DNA of 64,000 nt from Acidimicrobiales bacterium (GTDB lineage: Bacteria; Actinomycetota; Acidimicrobiia; Acidimicrobiales; CADCSY01). Both the position numbers and the translations under genes were made by a program. The notes below the pieces were generated by a model that was given only the letters and a program-made list of their open reading frames with translations, did no database searches and was not told the origin of the DNA. Positions 1 to 7,672 of this stretch are shown in pieces. The stretch spans positions 95,769 to 159,768 of the forward strand of contig JAUJNB010000002.1 of the NCBI GenBank assembly GCA_030446545.1, written 5' to 3'. Position 1 is the first letter of the stretch, and each line of letters begins with the position of its first letter.

Positions 1-1780
1 CAAGGGCTACGTCCGCAAGCAGGACGGGCCCGGGGCGCAGCTGGCGGCGCCCCCGAAGCTGCGCGACTGGAGCATCGACCCGGTAACCCGGGTGGCCGGT
101 GCCCTGGCCGTGCACACCACCCTCGACCTGGAGAACCGCAAGGCCGTGGACGCCTACTCCCGGGCCATGCTCTTCCGGGGCTACGAGATCATCCTCCAGG
201 GCCGTGACCCCGCGACGCCATCGACATCAGCTCGCGGGCCTGTGGGGTGTGCGGTGGCGTGCACGCCACGGTCGCCTCGCTCAACATCGAGATGGCCTTC
301 GGCGCGTGCCCGCCCCCTTGGGCGTGGCTTGTCGCAACCTGGGTGAGATCGGGGAGATGTTCTACGACCACCCCATCCACCTCGGCCTGCTGAGCGGCCC
401 CGACTACTCCACCTCGCTCGTGTCGGTGACCAACCCCGAGCTGGTGCGCAAGGCCGAGAAGACCCCGGCGCCCGGCTACGAGGTGCACGGCTTCCGCACC
501 ATCAAGGACATCATGGACGCCATGAACCCCTTGACGGGCAAGATCTACCTCGAGTCGATCGAGTACACCCGCATCGGGCGCGTGATGTGCATGCTCATGT
601 ACGGCAAGTACCCGCACCCGTCCACGCTGGTGCCCGGTGGCCTGTCCACCACCATCTCCACCTCGTCGTTCAACGAGTTCTACACCCAGCTGGGCAAGAT
701 CTTCGACTACTGCAAGGTCATGATCGCCACCTGGGACGACATGATGGACTTCTTCCTCGAGTCCAACCCGGCCTACGAGCAGGTGGGCGCTCGTCCCACC
801 AACCTCATCCAGACCGGGATCTGGGAGGACACCGAGGCTTACGACGCCACCTACGCCAACGTCAACATGTGGGGGAACCGTCGCTGGGCCAAGCCGGGCA
901 TGATCATCGAGGGCAAGCTGGTCACCACCAACCTCACCGACATCAACATGGGCTACGAGGAGTTCGTCGACCACTCCTTCTACGACGACTGGACCAAGTC
1001 GGGGTCCCAGCGCTACGCCACCGACCCCTTGGGCAACCCCTCTCGCCGTACCACCCGTGGAACAAGGAGACCATTCCCCGCCCCTCGGGCACCAACTTCA
1101 AGGAGAAGTACACCTGGGACACGGCGCCCCGGTGGGACCGCAAGACGGTGGAGACCGGCACCTACGGGCGCATGTGGACCACCGCCTTGGCCGCCCAGAC
1201 GCCGGAGAACCCCTTCCTCGAAGCCACGGGCGACGGCCTGCGCATGGTGCTTTCCCGCCACAACCTGCCCGAGACCGAAGTCTTCTGGAAGGTCCCCCGC
1301 ACCCTCAACGCCCTCGAGCGCAACCGGGCCCGGGCCTACGCCATGGGCTTCACCGCCACGGTCGGCATGAACTGCCTGCTCAAGGCCTTCGAGTACTGGC
1401 GGCGGGGCGAGACCAAGGTCTCGACTCCCTACAAGGTGCCCAAGGACCACCGCCTGTCGGTGGGCTTCTGGGAGGCGGGCCGGGGCTTCCTGGTCCACCA
1501 CATGGAGATCGACAAGGGCAAGATCCTCAACTACCAGATCACCACGCCCTCCACGGTCAACGCCGCACCTCGTGACCCCTTCGGTGGTCTCGGCCCCTAC
1601 GAAGAGGCGGTCATCGATACTCCCATCCTCGAGTCGGTCTCCGACGACGAGGTCAAGGGCATCGACATCCTCCGGGCCATCCGCAGCTTCGACCCGTGCA
1701 TGCCCTGCACCACCCACATGGACACGGGCAAGGGCACCATCGTGCGGGAGGTCAACTCCTGCGGCTGCACGCTGGAGTGA
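1..1780 (+). CDS. hhyL: [NiFe]-hydrogenase large subunit, 5'-partial, three apparent frameshifts
   Basis: Large catalytic subunit of a [NiFe]-hydrogenase, which oxidises H2 at a Ni-Fe(CN)2CO centre. The N-terminus lies before the window; reading is open from base 2. The proximal cysteine motif RACGVCGGVHA and the distal motif DPCMPCTTH, which together ligate the NiFe centre, are both present. About 20 residues follow the final His and would be removed by a maturation protease. The reading frame moves 2 to 1 to 3 to 2 at C runs near 208-211, 313-317 and 1037-1040; adding one C at each restores a continuous protein, so sequencing error is more likely than decay. Assignment to the high-affinity actinobacterial group 1h (hhy) rests on remembered family features and on the neighbouring NifU-like and TPR genes. 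The small subunit should lie upstream. Confidence 0.88.
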
Positions 1781-2328
1781 GCTCGGAAGATCTCGTACCA
1801 GGGGAGCGCCGGGCCGCCCGTGTGCTCGTCGGTGGCATCGGCCTCCCCTGGATGCGGGATCTGGATTTCGGGACGCAGTTCGTCCGTAGGATGGAGGTCC
1901 TCGACTGGCCCGATGACGTGCTGGTCGAGGACCTTTCCTATGCGGCCCATCGGGTGCTGCACCTCCTCCAGGAGGTGCGGCCGGCCAAGGTGGTCCTGGT
2001 CGGGGCCATGCCCCGATTCACCGACGAGGCCGGCACCGTCCGGCGCTACCCGTTGGATCTCACCCCTCCCTCGGACGAGGACGTCCAGTCGAGGTTGGGT
2101 GACGCCGCTGGGGGAACCATCGACCTCGATCACACCCTGGCGGTGGGTCGGTACTGGAAGGCCTTCCCCGAGGATACGGTGGTCATCGAGGTCGAGCCGG
2201 CCGACCGCTCGTTCGGCCTCGGATTCACCGACTCGGTCGAGGCGGCCATGGAGCCCGTCCTGGCCATGGTGCGAGAAGAGGTGGGTATGGACAGCATCGA
2301 GATCGAGGCGCCGGTGAGGGGCCAGTGA
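1777..2328 (+). CDS. Hydrogenase maturation protease-like protein, degenerate
   Basis: This 183-aa protein has the HybD/HycI fold signature: an N-terminal VLVGGIGLPWMRDLDFG resembling the GxGNxLxxDExxG start of the family, and a C-terminal stretch FGLGFTDSVEAAMEPVL like the usual GLTPxVEAMxxPxL. Authentic proteases bind nickel through a Glu, an Asp and a His. Here the Glu position is Leu and the Asp position falls in LVGAM; only a His (DHTLAV) remains. It may be a chaperone-like or regulatory paralogue rather than an active peptidase. The start chosen is a GTG that overlaps the hydrogenase stop (GTGA), so the two are translationally coupled. A canonical protease lies nearby at 3636. Confidence 0.7.
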   Translation: MSSEDLVPGERRAARVLVGGIGLPWMRDLDFGTQFVRRMEVLDWPDDVLVEDLSYAAHRVLHLLQEVRPAKVVLVGAMPRFTDEAGTVRRYPLDLTPPSDEDVQSRLGDAAGGTIDLDHTLAVGRYWKAFPEDTVVIEVEPADRSFGLGFTDSVEAAMEPVLAMVREEVGMDSIEIEAPVRGQ

Positions 2329-2939
2329 GCGACGGCACCGGATACGGGGACAGCGAGCTGGAAAGCTTCGCCGCCATCTGGGGCGAGGTGGCGGCGGTGG
2401 CCGACGACTTGTTGTCCCACCCCGACCCCACCGTGGTGACCCAGGTGGAGGAGCTCCTCGACTGGGTCGACGTGTTCCACCGGGACGGCCTGGGTCGCCT
2501 CGTCGAGATGGTGCGGAGTTGGCGGGGAGAGCTGTTCCTCAACAGCGTGGCCCAGGACGAGGTGGCCGGGACGATGCTGGCCGCCTACGGGCTGGGCGAG
2601 GGCCCGGCCCTCGAGGCTGAGGCGGCCGAAGCAGTCGAGGCGGCCCTGGCCGAGGTCCGCCCGCTGGTGGAGTCCCACGGCGGAGCCCTCGAGGTCGACC
2701 ACGTCAAGGACGGCGTGGTGGCGGTACGCATGCTCGGGACGTGCGACGGGTGCCCCAGCTCGTCGGCCACCCTCACCTACGGCGTGGAAGCGGCGCTGCG
2801 CAACCATTGGCCCAACTTCCGCCGCTTGGAGCTGCTGGACCCCCCGGCCGAGGTCGATCCCGAGAAGGCCGCCCTCGAGTGTGTCACCGCGCCCGCCCCG
2901 GCCAGCGTCCCGGTGGAGCTCCACTCCCCGGGCTCATGA
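2325..2939 (+). CDS. NifU-like Fe-S scaffold protein
   Basis: 204 aa. The C-terminal half (about residues 100-165) matches the NifU C-terminal domain, with the cluster-binding CxxC at C140 and C143 (GTCDGCPSS) in the usual setting after a hydrophobic strand (VVAVRML). The first 100 residues are helical and acidic and I do not recognise them. NifU-type domains carry labile iron-sulfur clusters to target proteins. Next to a hydrogenase, the likely client is the small subunit or an associated electron carrier (inference). The GTG start overlaps the previous stop, and its own stop overlaps the next ATG, so it sits inside a tightly coupled operon. Confidence 0.82.
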   Translation: MSDGTGYGDSELESFAAIWGEVAAVADDLLSHPDPTVVTQVEELLDWVDVFHRDGLGRLVEMVRSWRGELFLNSVAQDEVAGTMLAAYGLGEGPALEAEAAEAVEAALAEVRPLVESHGGALEVDHVKDGVVAVRMLGTCDGCPSSSATLTYGVEAALRNHWPNFRRLELLDPPAEVDPEKAALECVTAPAPASVPVELHSPGS

Positions 2940-3436
2940 GCCTCGATCCCGAGGAGCTCACCTACCGGGCCCGGGCTCTGGCCCAGACCCATCCACTGAC
3001 GCCCCTGGCCGGCCGATACATCGAGCGGGCCGTGGGGGAGCAGCGAGCGTCCCAGGCCATCCCCGAGATCGGTATCTGGGCCGGAGGGTCGCTCATCGAC
3101 GGGTACTGCCTGCGTCGGGTGGAGGAGGACGACGTCGGTCTCACCCTGGGCGCGGTCGCCGGCGACGTGCCCGACCTCGACGTCCTGGAGGCCGAGGCGT
3201 CGAGGATCGCGGCCGAAGTCCGGACGGGGGCGGGCGACTACCTCCTCGGCGACGACGTGCGCACGGTGGCGGCGCTCGACCGCCTGGTGCACTCCCAGGT
3301 CGACCGGCGCCTGGAGCACTGGCGCGACTCGGTCGACGACAAGGCGTGGGCCGAGCTCGAGGAGTACCTCACGTGGTGGGTGGTCAAGGGCTATGCCCTG
3401 CGGGTGGCGGAGACCTCGATGGGCGCGGTGGCGTGA
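2936..3436 (+). CDS. Conserved hydrogenase-cluster protein of unknown function
   Basis: 166 aa, soluble, acidic, no signal peptide or membrane segment. No cofactor motif is visible; a single Cys occurs (GYCLRR). The middle is alternating Asp/Glu-rich helix and the C-terminus is aromatic (EEYLTWWVVKGYALR). The ATG overlaps the NifU-like stop (ATGA), so it is coupled to the hydrogenase genes and probably serves the enzyme's assembly or its electron transfer. I do not recognise the family. Confidence 0.72.
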   Translation: MSLDPEELTYRARALAQTHPLTPLAGRYIERAVGEQRASQAIPEIGIWAGGSLIDGYCLRRVEEDDVGLTLGAVAGDVPDLDVLEAEASRIAAEVRTGAGDYLLGDDVRTVAALDRLVHSQVDRRLEHWRDSVDDKAWAELEEYLTWWVVKGYALRVAETSMGAVA

Positions 3437-3635
3437 CCCCCTCATCCGAACGGGTCCTGTCACCGAGCGGGACCCCTCCCAAAGGTCCTCGCTGCGCTGC
3501 GGCCCTTGGGCCCCTCCCCTCGGCGCCACCCGTTCTCCCGTGCTCCCCTTGCCCTCCACACGTTCGGTTGGTGGGGGAAAATGCTGGGGGCGCCCTTCGG
3601 GCGGCTCATCCCCACTTGCGGGCGGCTCATTGCTG
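3437..3635 (+). other. Intergenic segment with repeats inside the hydrogenase cluster
   Basis: This is the only real gap in the hydrogenase cluster. It holds the dispersed repeat at 3451-3521 and, further on, two copies of GGGCGGCTCAT (3599-3609 and 3620-3630), one helical turn pair apart. A short CGCCC-TTC-GGGCG hairpin overlaps the first copy. It could contain a terminator for the upstream genes and a promoter or operator for the next gene; no convincing -10/-35 pair was seen. Confidence 0.5.
3451..3521 (+). repeat. Dispersed intergenic repeat, copy 1
   Basis: The 30 bases 3451-3480 are identical to 63801-63830, and the block TGGGCCCCTCCCCTC (3507-3521) recurs at 63852-63866. The element contains an inverted repeat GGGTCC/GGACCC that could form a hairpin. 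Both copies follow the 3' end of a plus-strand gene within about 40 bases, so it may be a repeated terminator or REP-like element. Confidence 0.75.
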
Positions 3636-4151
3636 ATGCGAATTTTGATCGCTGGGGTGGGGAACATCTTGCGGGCTGACGATGCCTTTGGCGTGGAGGT
3701 GGCCCGGCGGTTGGAGGGTATGGAGCTGCCTGCGGGGGTGAAGGTGGTGGAGACGGGGATCGCCGGGATCGCCCTGCTCACCGAGATCCAGGAGGGGTGG
3801 GATGCGTTGGTCGTGGTCGATGCCGTCGACCATCAACGACCGCATGGCACCGTCATGCTCATCGAGCCCGAGATCGTCGACGTGCACGAGCTGACCTTCG
3901 CCCAGAAAGGTGACCTGTTGGCCGACATGCACCTGGCCACTCCCGACCGGGTGCTCATGCTGGCCAAGGCCCTCAACGTGCTTCCTCCCGAAGTGCTGAT
4001 GGTGGGATGTCAGATCCTCGACCCGGACGCAGTGGGCGAGCAGATGACGGCGCCGGTGGCCGCCGCCGTCGACGTGGCCGTCGCCGAGGTGCTGCGTTAC
4101 GTGAGCGACCTCGTTGGCCCCTCCGGGCCGGTCGACGTACAGTCCGCCTGA
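3636..4151 (+). CDS. Hydrogenase maturation protease (HybD/HycI family)
   Basis: 171 aa, the usual length for this family. It cleaves the C-terminal extension of the large subunit after nickel insertion. The diagnostic start GVGNILRADDAFG is intact, with Asp in place of the common Glu nickel ligand. The second ligand is the Asp in VVVDAVD and the third the His in DMHLATPD. The start is the ATG giving MRILIAGVGN; a longer in-frame extension upstream runs through repeat sequence and is not credible. It is the probable processing enzyme for the large subunit at 1-1780. Confidence 0.9.
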   Translation: MRILIAGVGNILRADDAFGVEVARRLEGMELPAGVKVVETGIAGIALLTEIQEGWDALVVVDAVDHQRPHGTVMLIEPEIVDVHELTFAQKGDLLADMHLATPDRVLMLAKALNVLPPEVLMVGCQILDPDAVGEQMTAPVAAAVDVAVAEVLRYVSDLVGPSGPVDVQSA

Positions 4152-4154
4152 CCC

Positions 4155-5516
4155 ATGGCCACCCCAGCCGAGAACCCTCAGACCGGCGCCGGGCTCGACC
4201 GCCAGCGGGTGATCACCGACCTGGCCGCCCAGCTGGCCCGCACCCCCCGGGCCACTCGTCCCCACGAGCACGGCGCCCTGGCCTATCGCCTGGGCCTGGC
4301 CTACGCCGAGGCGCCGGGCGGCAGCCCGGAAGCGGGCATGCGCAAGGCGTTGACCTACTTCGACGCCGCCGCCGCCCTGTTCGATCCTCGTTTCGATCCC
4401 ATCGAGCACGCCCGGGTGCTCAACGGGGCGGGCGCGGCCCGGCGGGCGCTGGGGGAGCGGGAGCGGGCCGTCGAGCTCTTCGAGCGGGCCGCCGGCCTGC
4501 TCGAAGGCCAGGGCCGCGACGACGAGCGGGCCGGGGTACTCAACAACTTGGGCCTGGCCCGCAGCGAGCTCGGTCGCCTGGGGGAGGCGGTGGTGGCCTG
4601 CGACGAGGCGGCCCAGCTGTTCGACACCGACTCGGCCGAAGGTCGGCGGGGGCGCATCGCCGCCCTGCACACCAGGGGTTCGGCCCGGGCCGCCCTCGGC
4701 ACCGACGAGAGCCTGGAGGCAGCCCTGGCCGACTTCCGTCAGGCCGCCGACGAGCTCGATCCCGAAGAGGCGCCTTACCACCACGGCCTGGTGCAGCACA
4801 GCCTCGGGGTGACCTACAGCGGCCTGGCCACGCGCCGACCCGAGGAGCGGTCGCGCCTGTTGCAGGAGGCCATCGCCGCCTTCGAGGAGTCGCTGACGGT
4901 GTTCACCCGCCAGGCCTTCCCCTTCCAACATGCCCTGGTCAAGCACAACCTGGGTCTGGCCTGGTCGGGTCGGGGCGGTCTGACCCATCAGCGTCGGGCT
5001 CTGGCGTCCTTCGAGGACGCGGTGTCCATGTTCGACCCCCGCATGCACGCCGACGCCTGGCGCCAGTCCTATGCCAGCCTGGAGCGCACCGAGAAGGAGC
5101 TGGAGTCCCTGGCAGCGGGCATGACCCGGACCGAGCACTTCGTCGCCCTGCTGACCGCCGTCGGTGCCGAGGAGCGGCATGGCCTCCTGCAGGGCCGCCT
5201 CACCGCGCTGCTCGCCCTGCCTGCGAACCGGCGGAGATCGAGCCTGACCGAGTTGGCGGTGGCCTCGGCCAAGCTGGAGTTCGAGGAGGCTCGCGTCGTC
5301 ATGGAGGCCGAGATGGAGATCCTCATCGAGTTGCCCACCGAGTTGCTCGAACCGGGGTTGCGGGCCCGCTTCGACGCCAACCGGCGCCTCGAGAGCGAGG
5401 AGGCCCGTTTCTCGGCCGATCGAGCCCTCGACCAGGCGATCGGCGATGCGTTGCAGGGCCCGCAGCGCATCTCGGTACGTGACTACTTCTACTCGCTGGG
5501 CTGGGAACGGCCGTGA
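4155..5516 (+). CDS. TPR-repeat protein of the hydrogenase cluster
   Basis: 453 aa, almost wholly alpha-helical with many Ala/Leu/Glu-rich helix pairs. Repeats of the tetratricopeptide type can be seen at about residues 30-310 (for example ARVLNGAGAARRALGERERA and NNLGLARSELGRLGEAV). No signal peptide or membrane segment, so it is cytoplasmic. TPR proteins are protein-protein adaptors. In this operon it may bring together maturation factors or hold the large subunit before nickel insertion (inference). It begins 3 bases after the protease stop, and its own stop overlaps the next start. Confidence 0.82.
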   Translation: MATPAENPQTGAGLDRQRVITDLAAQLARTPRATRPHEHGALAYRLGLAYAEAPGGSPEAGMRKALTYFDAAAALFDPRFDPIEHARVLNGAGAARRALGERERAVELFERAAGLLEGQGRDDERAGVLNNLGLARSELGRLGEAVVACDEAAQLFDTDSAEGRRGRIAALHTRGSARAALGTDESLEAALADFRQAADELDPEEAPYHHGLVQHSLGVTYSGLATRRPEERSRLLQEAIAAFEESLTVFTRQAFPFQHALVKHNLGLAWSGRGGLTHQRRALASFEDAVSMFDPRMHADAWRQSYASLERTEKELESLAAGMTRTEHFVALLTAVGAEERHGLLQGRLTALLALPANRRRSSLTELAVASAKLEFEEARVVMEAEMEILIELPTELLEPGLRARFDANRRLESEEARFSADRALDQAIGDALQGPQRISVRDYFYSLGWERP

Positions 5517-5959
5517 GCGACCCAACGGCGCCGCCGCCCCAGGACGTGGCCAAGGCCTTTGTGGATGCCGTGGCTTGGGGGGAGCACCACACCGTCTGGG
5601 AGCTCCTGTCGAGCGAGGGTCGCACGGTGGTGTTGCGCCTGGGGGCCACGCGGGGGATGGACCAGGCCCTGGCGGCCCGCCTGCGGGACGGCACCGCGGC
5701 CACGGCCGAGCGCGAGGAGTTCCTCACCGACCTGGTCAGCGGCCTGCGGGCCGACCTGGCCGGCAACGATCTCGACACGCTCGAGGCCGAACTGCAGGAC
5801 GATCCCGGGGGCAACGCTTCGGGCAGCGCCCGGGTGATCCTGGTGTCGCCGTTGCCCGAGGTCCTGGCCCTCCCCGGGCTGCCCTTCGCCTCGGTGGAGT
5901 TGACCGAGGAGTCCGACGGATGGCGGATCGACCGTCTGATCCCCCGCACGAGCAAATGA
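5513..5959 (+). CDS. Unknown protein of the hydrogenase cluster
   Basis: 148 aa, soluble. The shape is like the SnoaL/NTF2 or DUF4878 type of small alpha+beta barrel: an N-terminal helix (VAKAFVDAVAWGEHHTVWELLS), a helical middle and C-terminal strands ending in DGWRIDRLIP. That fold reading is weak. There are no cysteines. The GTG start overlaps the TPR gene stop, and its stop overlaps the ATG of the next gene. Confidence 0.7.
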   Translation: MSDPTAPPPQDVAKAFVDAVAWGEHHTVWELLSSEGRTVVLRLGATRGMDQALAARLRDGTAATAEREEFLTDLVSGLRADLAGNDLDTLEAELQDDPGGNASGSARVILVSPLPEVLALPGLPFASVELTEESDGWRIDRLIPRTSK

Positions 5960-6705
5960 GTGGCATCGGTGGCGGGCCCCCGGAGACCGTCGAGCGCTAC
6001 GGGCGCCCGATACGCCACTTCCCGGTGGCCGTGTCGGCCGGGGCCATGGCCGGCGCCTGGGCCCGCCAGGAGGGTGCCCCCGCCGGGGCCGCCGTGGTCG
6101 TCGACCAGGAGATCAGCGCCCTCGGCCGCATCGGGCGGACGTGGGACACCCCGGCGGCGTCGACGCTCACGCTGGCCATGGTGTTGCGCCCGTCGGTGGC
6201 CCCCGAGCAGGCCGACGTGTCGTGGCTGGTGGCGGGCCTGGGGCTGCTCCGGGGCATCGAGGCCCTGGTCAGCGACCGGGAGTTGGCCACCTGGTGGCCC
6301 GACGACGTGGTCGAGGTGGCCAGCCGGGAGGTGGTGGCCACCACCAAGGTGGACATCCAGCTCGGACCGGGCGAGGTGCGGGCGGCCGTGGCCACCATGC
6401 GGGTCGACCTGGCTCGCCTCGGGCTGGAGGAGCCGCAGGCGCGGGAATCACTGCTCGAAGCCTTGGTCAACGCGGTCGACGACGTGGCCCACACCCTGGC
6501 CGACGGACCGGAGGCGGCGGCGGCGGCCTACGAGCGGCGTTGCTTCCTGGTCGACCGGCGGGTGAAGTTGCGCCTGATGCCCAAAGGTGAGACCCGCGGG
6601 ACGGTGCGGGCCTTCGACCGCGGCGGACGCCTGGAGCTGGCCTCGGCGACAGGAATGATCGAGCGCATCACGGTGGACATGTTGCGCTCGCTCGAGGCGG
6701 TGTGA
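5956..6705 (+). CDS. Degenerate BirA/LplA-like protein in the hydrogenase cluster
   Basis: 249 aa, laid out like the catalytic domain of biotin-protein ligase. LGRIGRTWDTPAASTLTLAM (from residue 56) matches the GRGRRGRxWxxPxGxxLxxS biotin/ATP loop. WWPDDVVE (from residue 113) matches the WPND block. The C-terminal region with RCFLVDRRVKLR and a beta-rich tail resembles the C-terminal SH3-like domain. The catalytic GKKxxGIL-type lysine segment is not recognisable, and the GRGRRGR loop has lost its first Gly and an Arg. No biotinylated partner is encoded here. It may bind an adenylate or another small ligand during hydrogenase maturation (inference). The family link is by my own reading. Confidence 0.68.
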   Translation: MSGIGGGPPETVERYGRPIRHFPVAVSAGAMAGAWARQEGAPAGAAVVVDQEISALGRIGRTWDTPAASTLTLAMVLRPSVAPEQADVSWLVAGLGLLRGIEALVSDRELATWWPDDVVEVASREVVATTKVDIQLGPGEVRAAVATMRVDLARLGLEEPQARESLLEALVNAVDDVAHTLADGPEAAAAAYERRCFLVDRRVKLRLMPKGETRGTVRAFDRGGRLELASATGMIERITVDMLRSLEAV

Positions 6706-6707
6706 GC

Positions 6708-7130
6708 ATGGACGAAGGCTTCGCCTCGCCCTTCGCCCAGCCCACCGGGCCCGCCGTGGACGATGGCGCCGTCCTGACCAGCTTCGCCCGCGACCAGGCT
6801 GCCGGGCACTCCACCCGCTTCCACGTCGAGCGACCGACCCTCCTGGTGGGACGGAACGTGGCCGCGGCGGTGCGCATCGGTCCCCGGACCGTGTTGGTGC
6901 GGGCCGACCTGCCCGACCCTCTGGCGGGGGCCAAGGCGGAGGTGGAGGAGGCGTTGGCCGGCGAAGGCCTGACCTGCTTCGACGAGGACACCCTGTTGGC
7001 CACCCCTGTCGCTCTCCAGCTCTTCGGCCTCCGCCTGTCGAGCTGGGATCTCTGGGGCGACGACATCGACGTCGCCTTCGCCGTGCTGCGCTCCGGGTGT
7101 GTGGCCGACCAGGCCGGTCCCTTCGGGTAA
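6708..7130 (+). CDS. Unknown protein, last gene of the hydrogenase cluster
   Basis: 140 aa, soluble. It carries two isolated Cys residues but no pairable motif. The core from about residue 40 to 120 alternates strands and helices (TLLVGRNVAAAVRIGPRTVL). I do not recognise it. The ATG at 6708 is preferred because GAGG lies 9 bases upstream; a GTG at 6702 that overlaps the previous stop is the alternative. As the last member of a chain of overlapping genes it is probably transcribed with the hydrogenase. Confidence 0.68.
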   Translation: MDEGFASPFAQPTGPAVDDGAVLTSFARDQAAGHSTRFHVERPTLLVGRNVAAAVRIGPRTVLVRADLPDPLAGAKAEVEEALAGEGLTCFDEDTLLATPVALQLFGLRLSSWDLWGDDIDVAFAVLRSGCVADQAGPFG

Positions 7131-7672
7131 CCCGTCCACGGGCGTCCAACTCGGCGGCCACCGACCCCGAGTGACGTAGCTGCGACGAAACAGCTCGGCT
7201 CCGTCGACCAGGTCGTGGGCGCGGTCTCGCTCGATGTTGCCGAGTGCCTGGTGCTGAGAGATCGAAATGGCGTACCACCAAGGGGCCAACGGGTCGCCTC
7301 CCGGGGGCTGCGGTCCTCCCAGCCGGCTGCGCCACCCGAGGAGCACCCGGTGGAGCCCCCGGCGACGTAGAGGGTGGTGTGACGGACGGCTGCATGGCCG
7401 AGCCGGAGAAACAGAGGCGCGGAAGCGCGCCGCAGCTCTAGACGACGCGAGCGGCTCGTTCGAAGCTCACGAGCCGGCGCATCACCGCGACGCTCTCCAC
7501 CCCCGCAGCGAGATCCTGGAGGCCCAGGCTCACCAGTTCGGCGCCAGGGAGGTCGGGCCGGACATCCACATGCAGTCCACGCGAACGAGGTCGGCGAGCA
7601 CCCGGCCAGGAGTGGTGGTCAAAGTCGGAGTTCTTCCTCGCCGGCGTTCCGGCGTGTGATCACCACCTGTCC
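7131..7672. other. Intergenic region with possible decayed minus-strand coding
   Basis: No intact gene is convincing. On the minus strand 7443-7580 reads as a protein-like C-terminus ending VSFERAARVV-stop, while a plausible beginning (VITRRNAGEEELRL) lies at about 7617-7660 in another frame. A hairpin GGCGCG-CTTC-CGCGCC at 7417-7432 follows that stop. Further along, 7140-7346 is open on the minus strand. The whole may be one or two broken genes, or intact genes with base-loss errors. Confidence 0.35.

Noticed and set aside
189..974. Long minus-strand open frame across the hydrogenase gene
   Set aside because: It is a shadow of the conserved plus-strand protein; long antisense frames are expected at this GC content.
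3627..5525. 632-codon minus-strand frame
   Set aside because: It covers the plus-strand protease and TPR genes, has no known motif and has the composition of a reverse frame.
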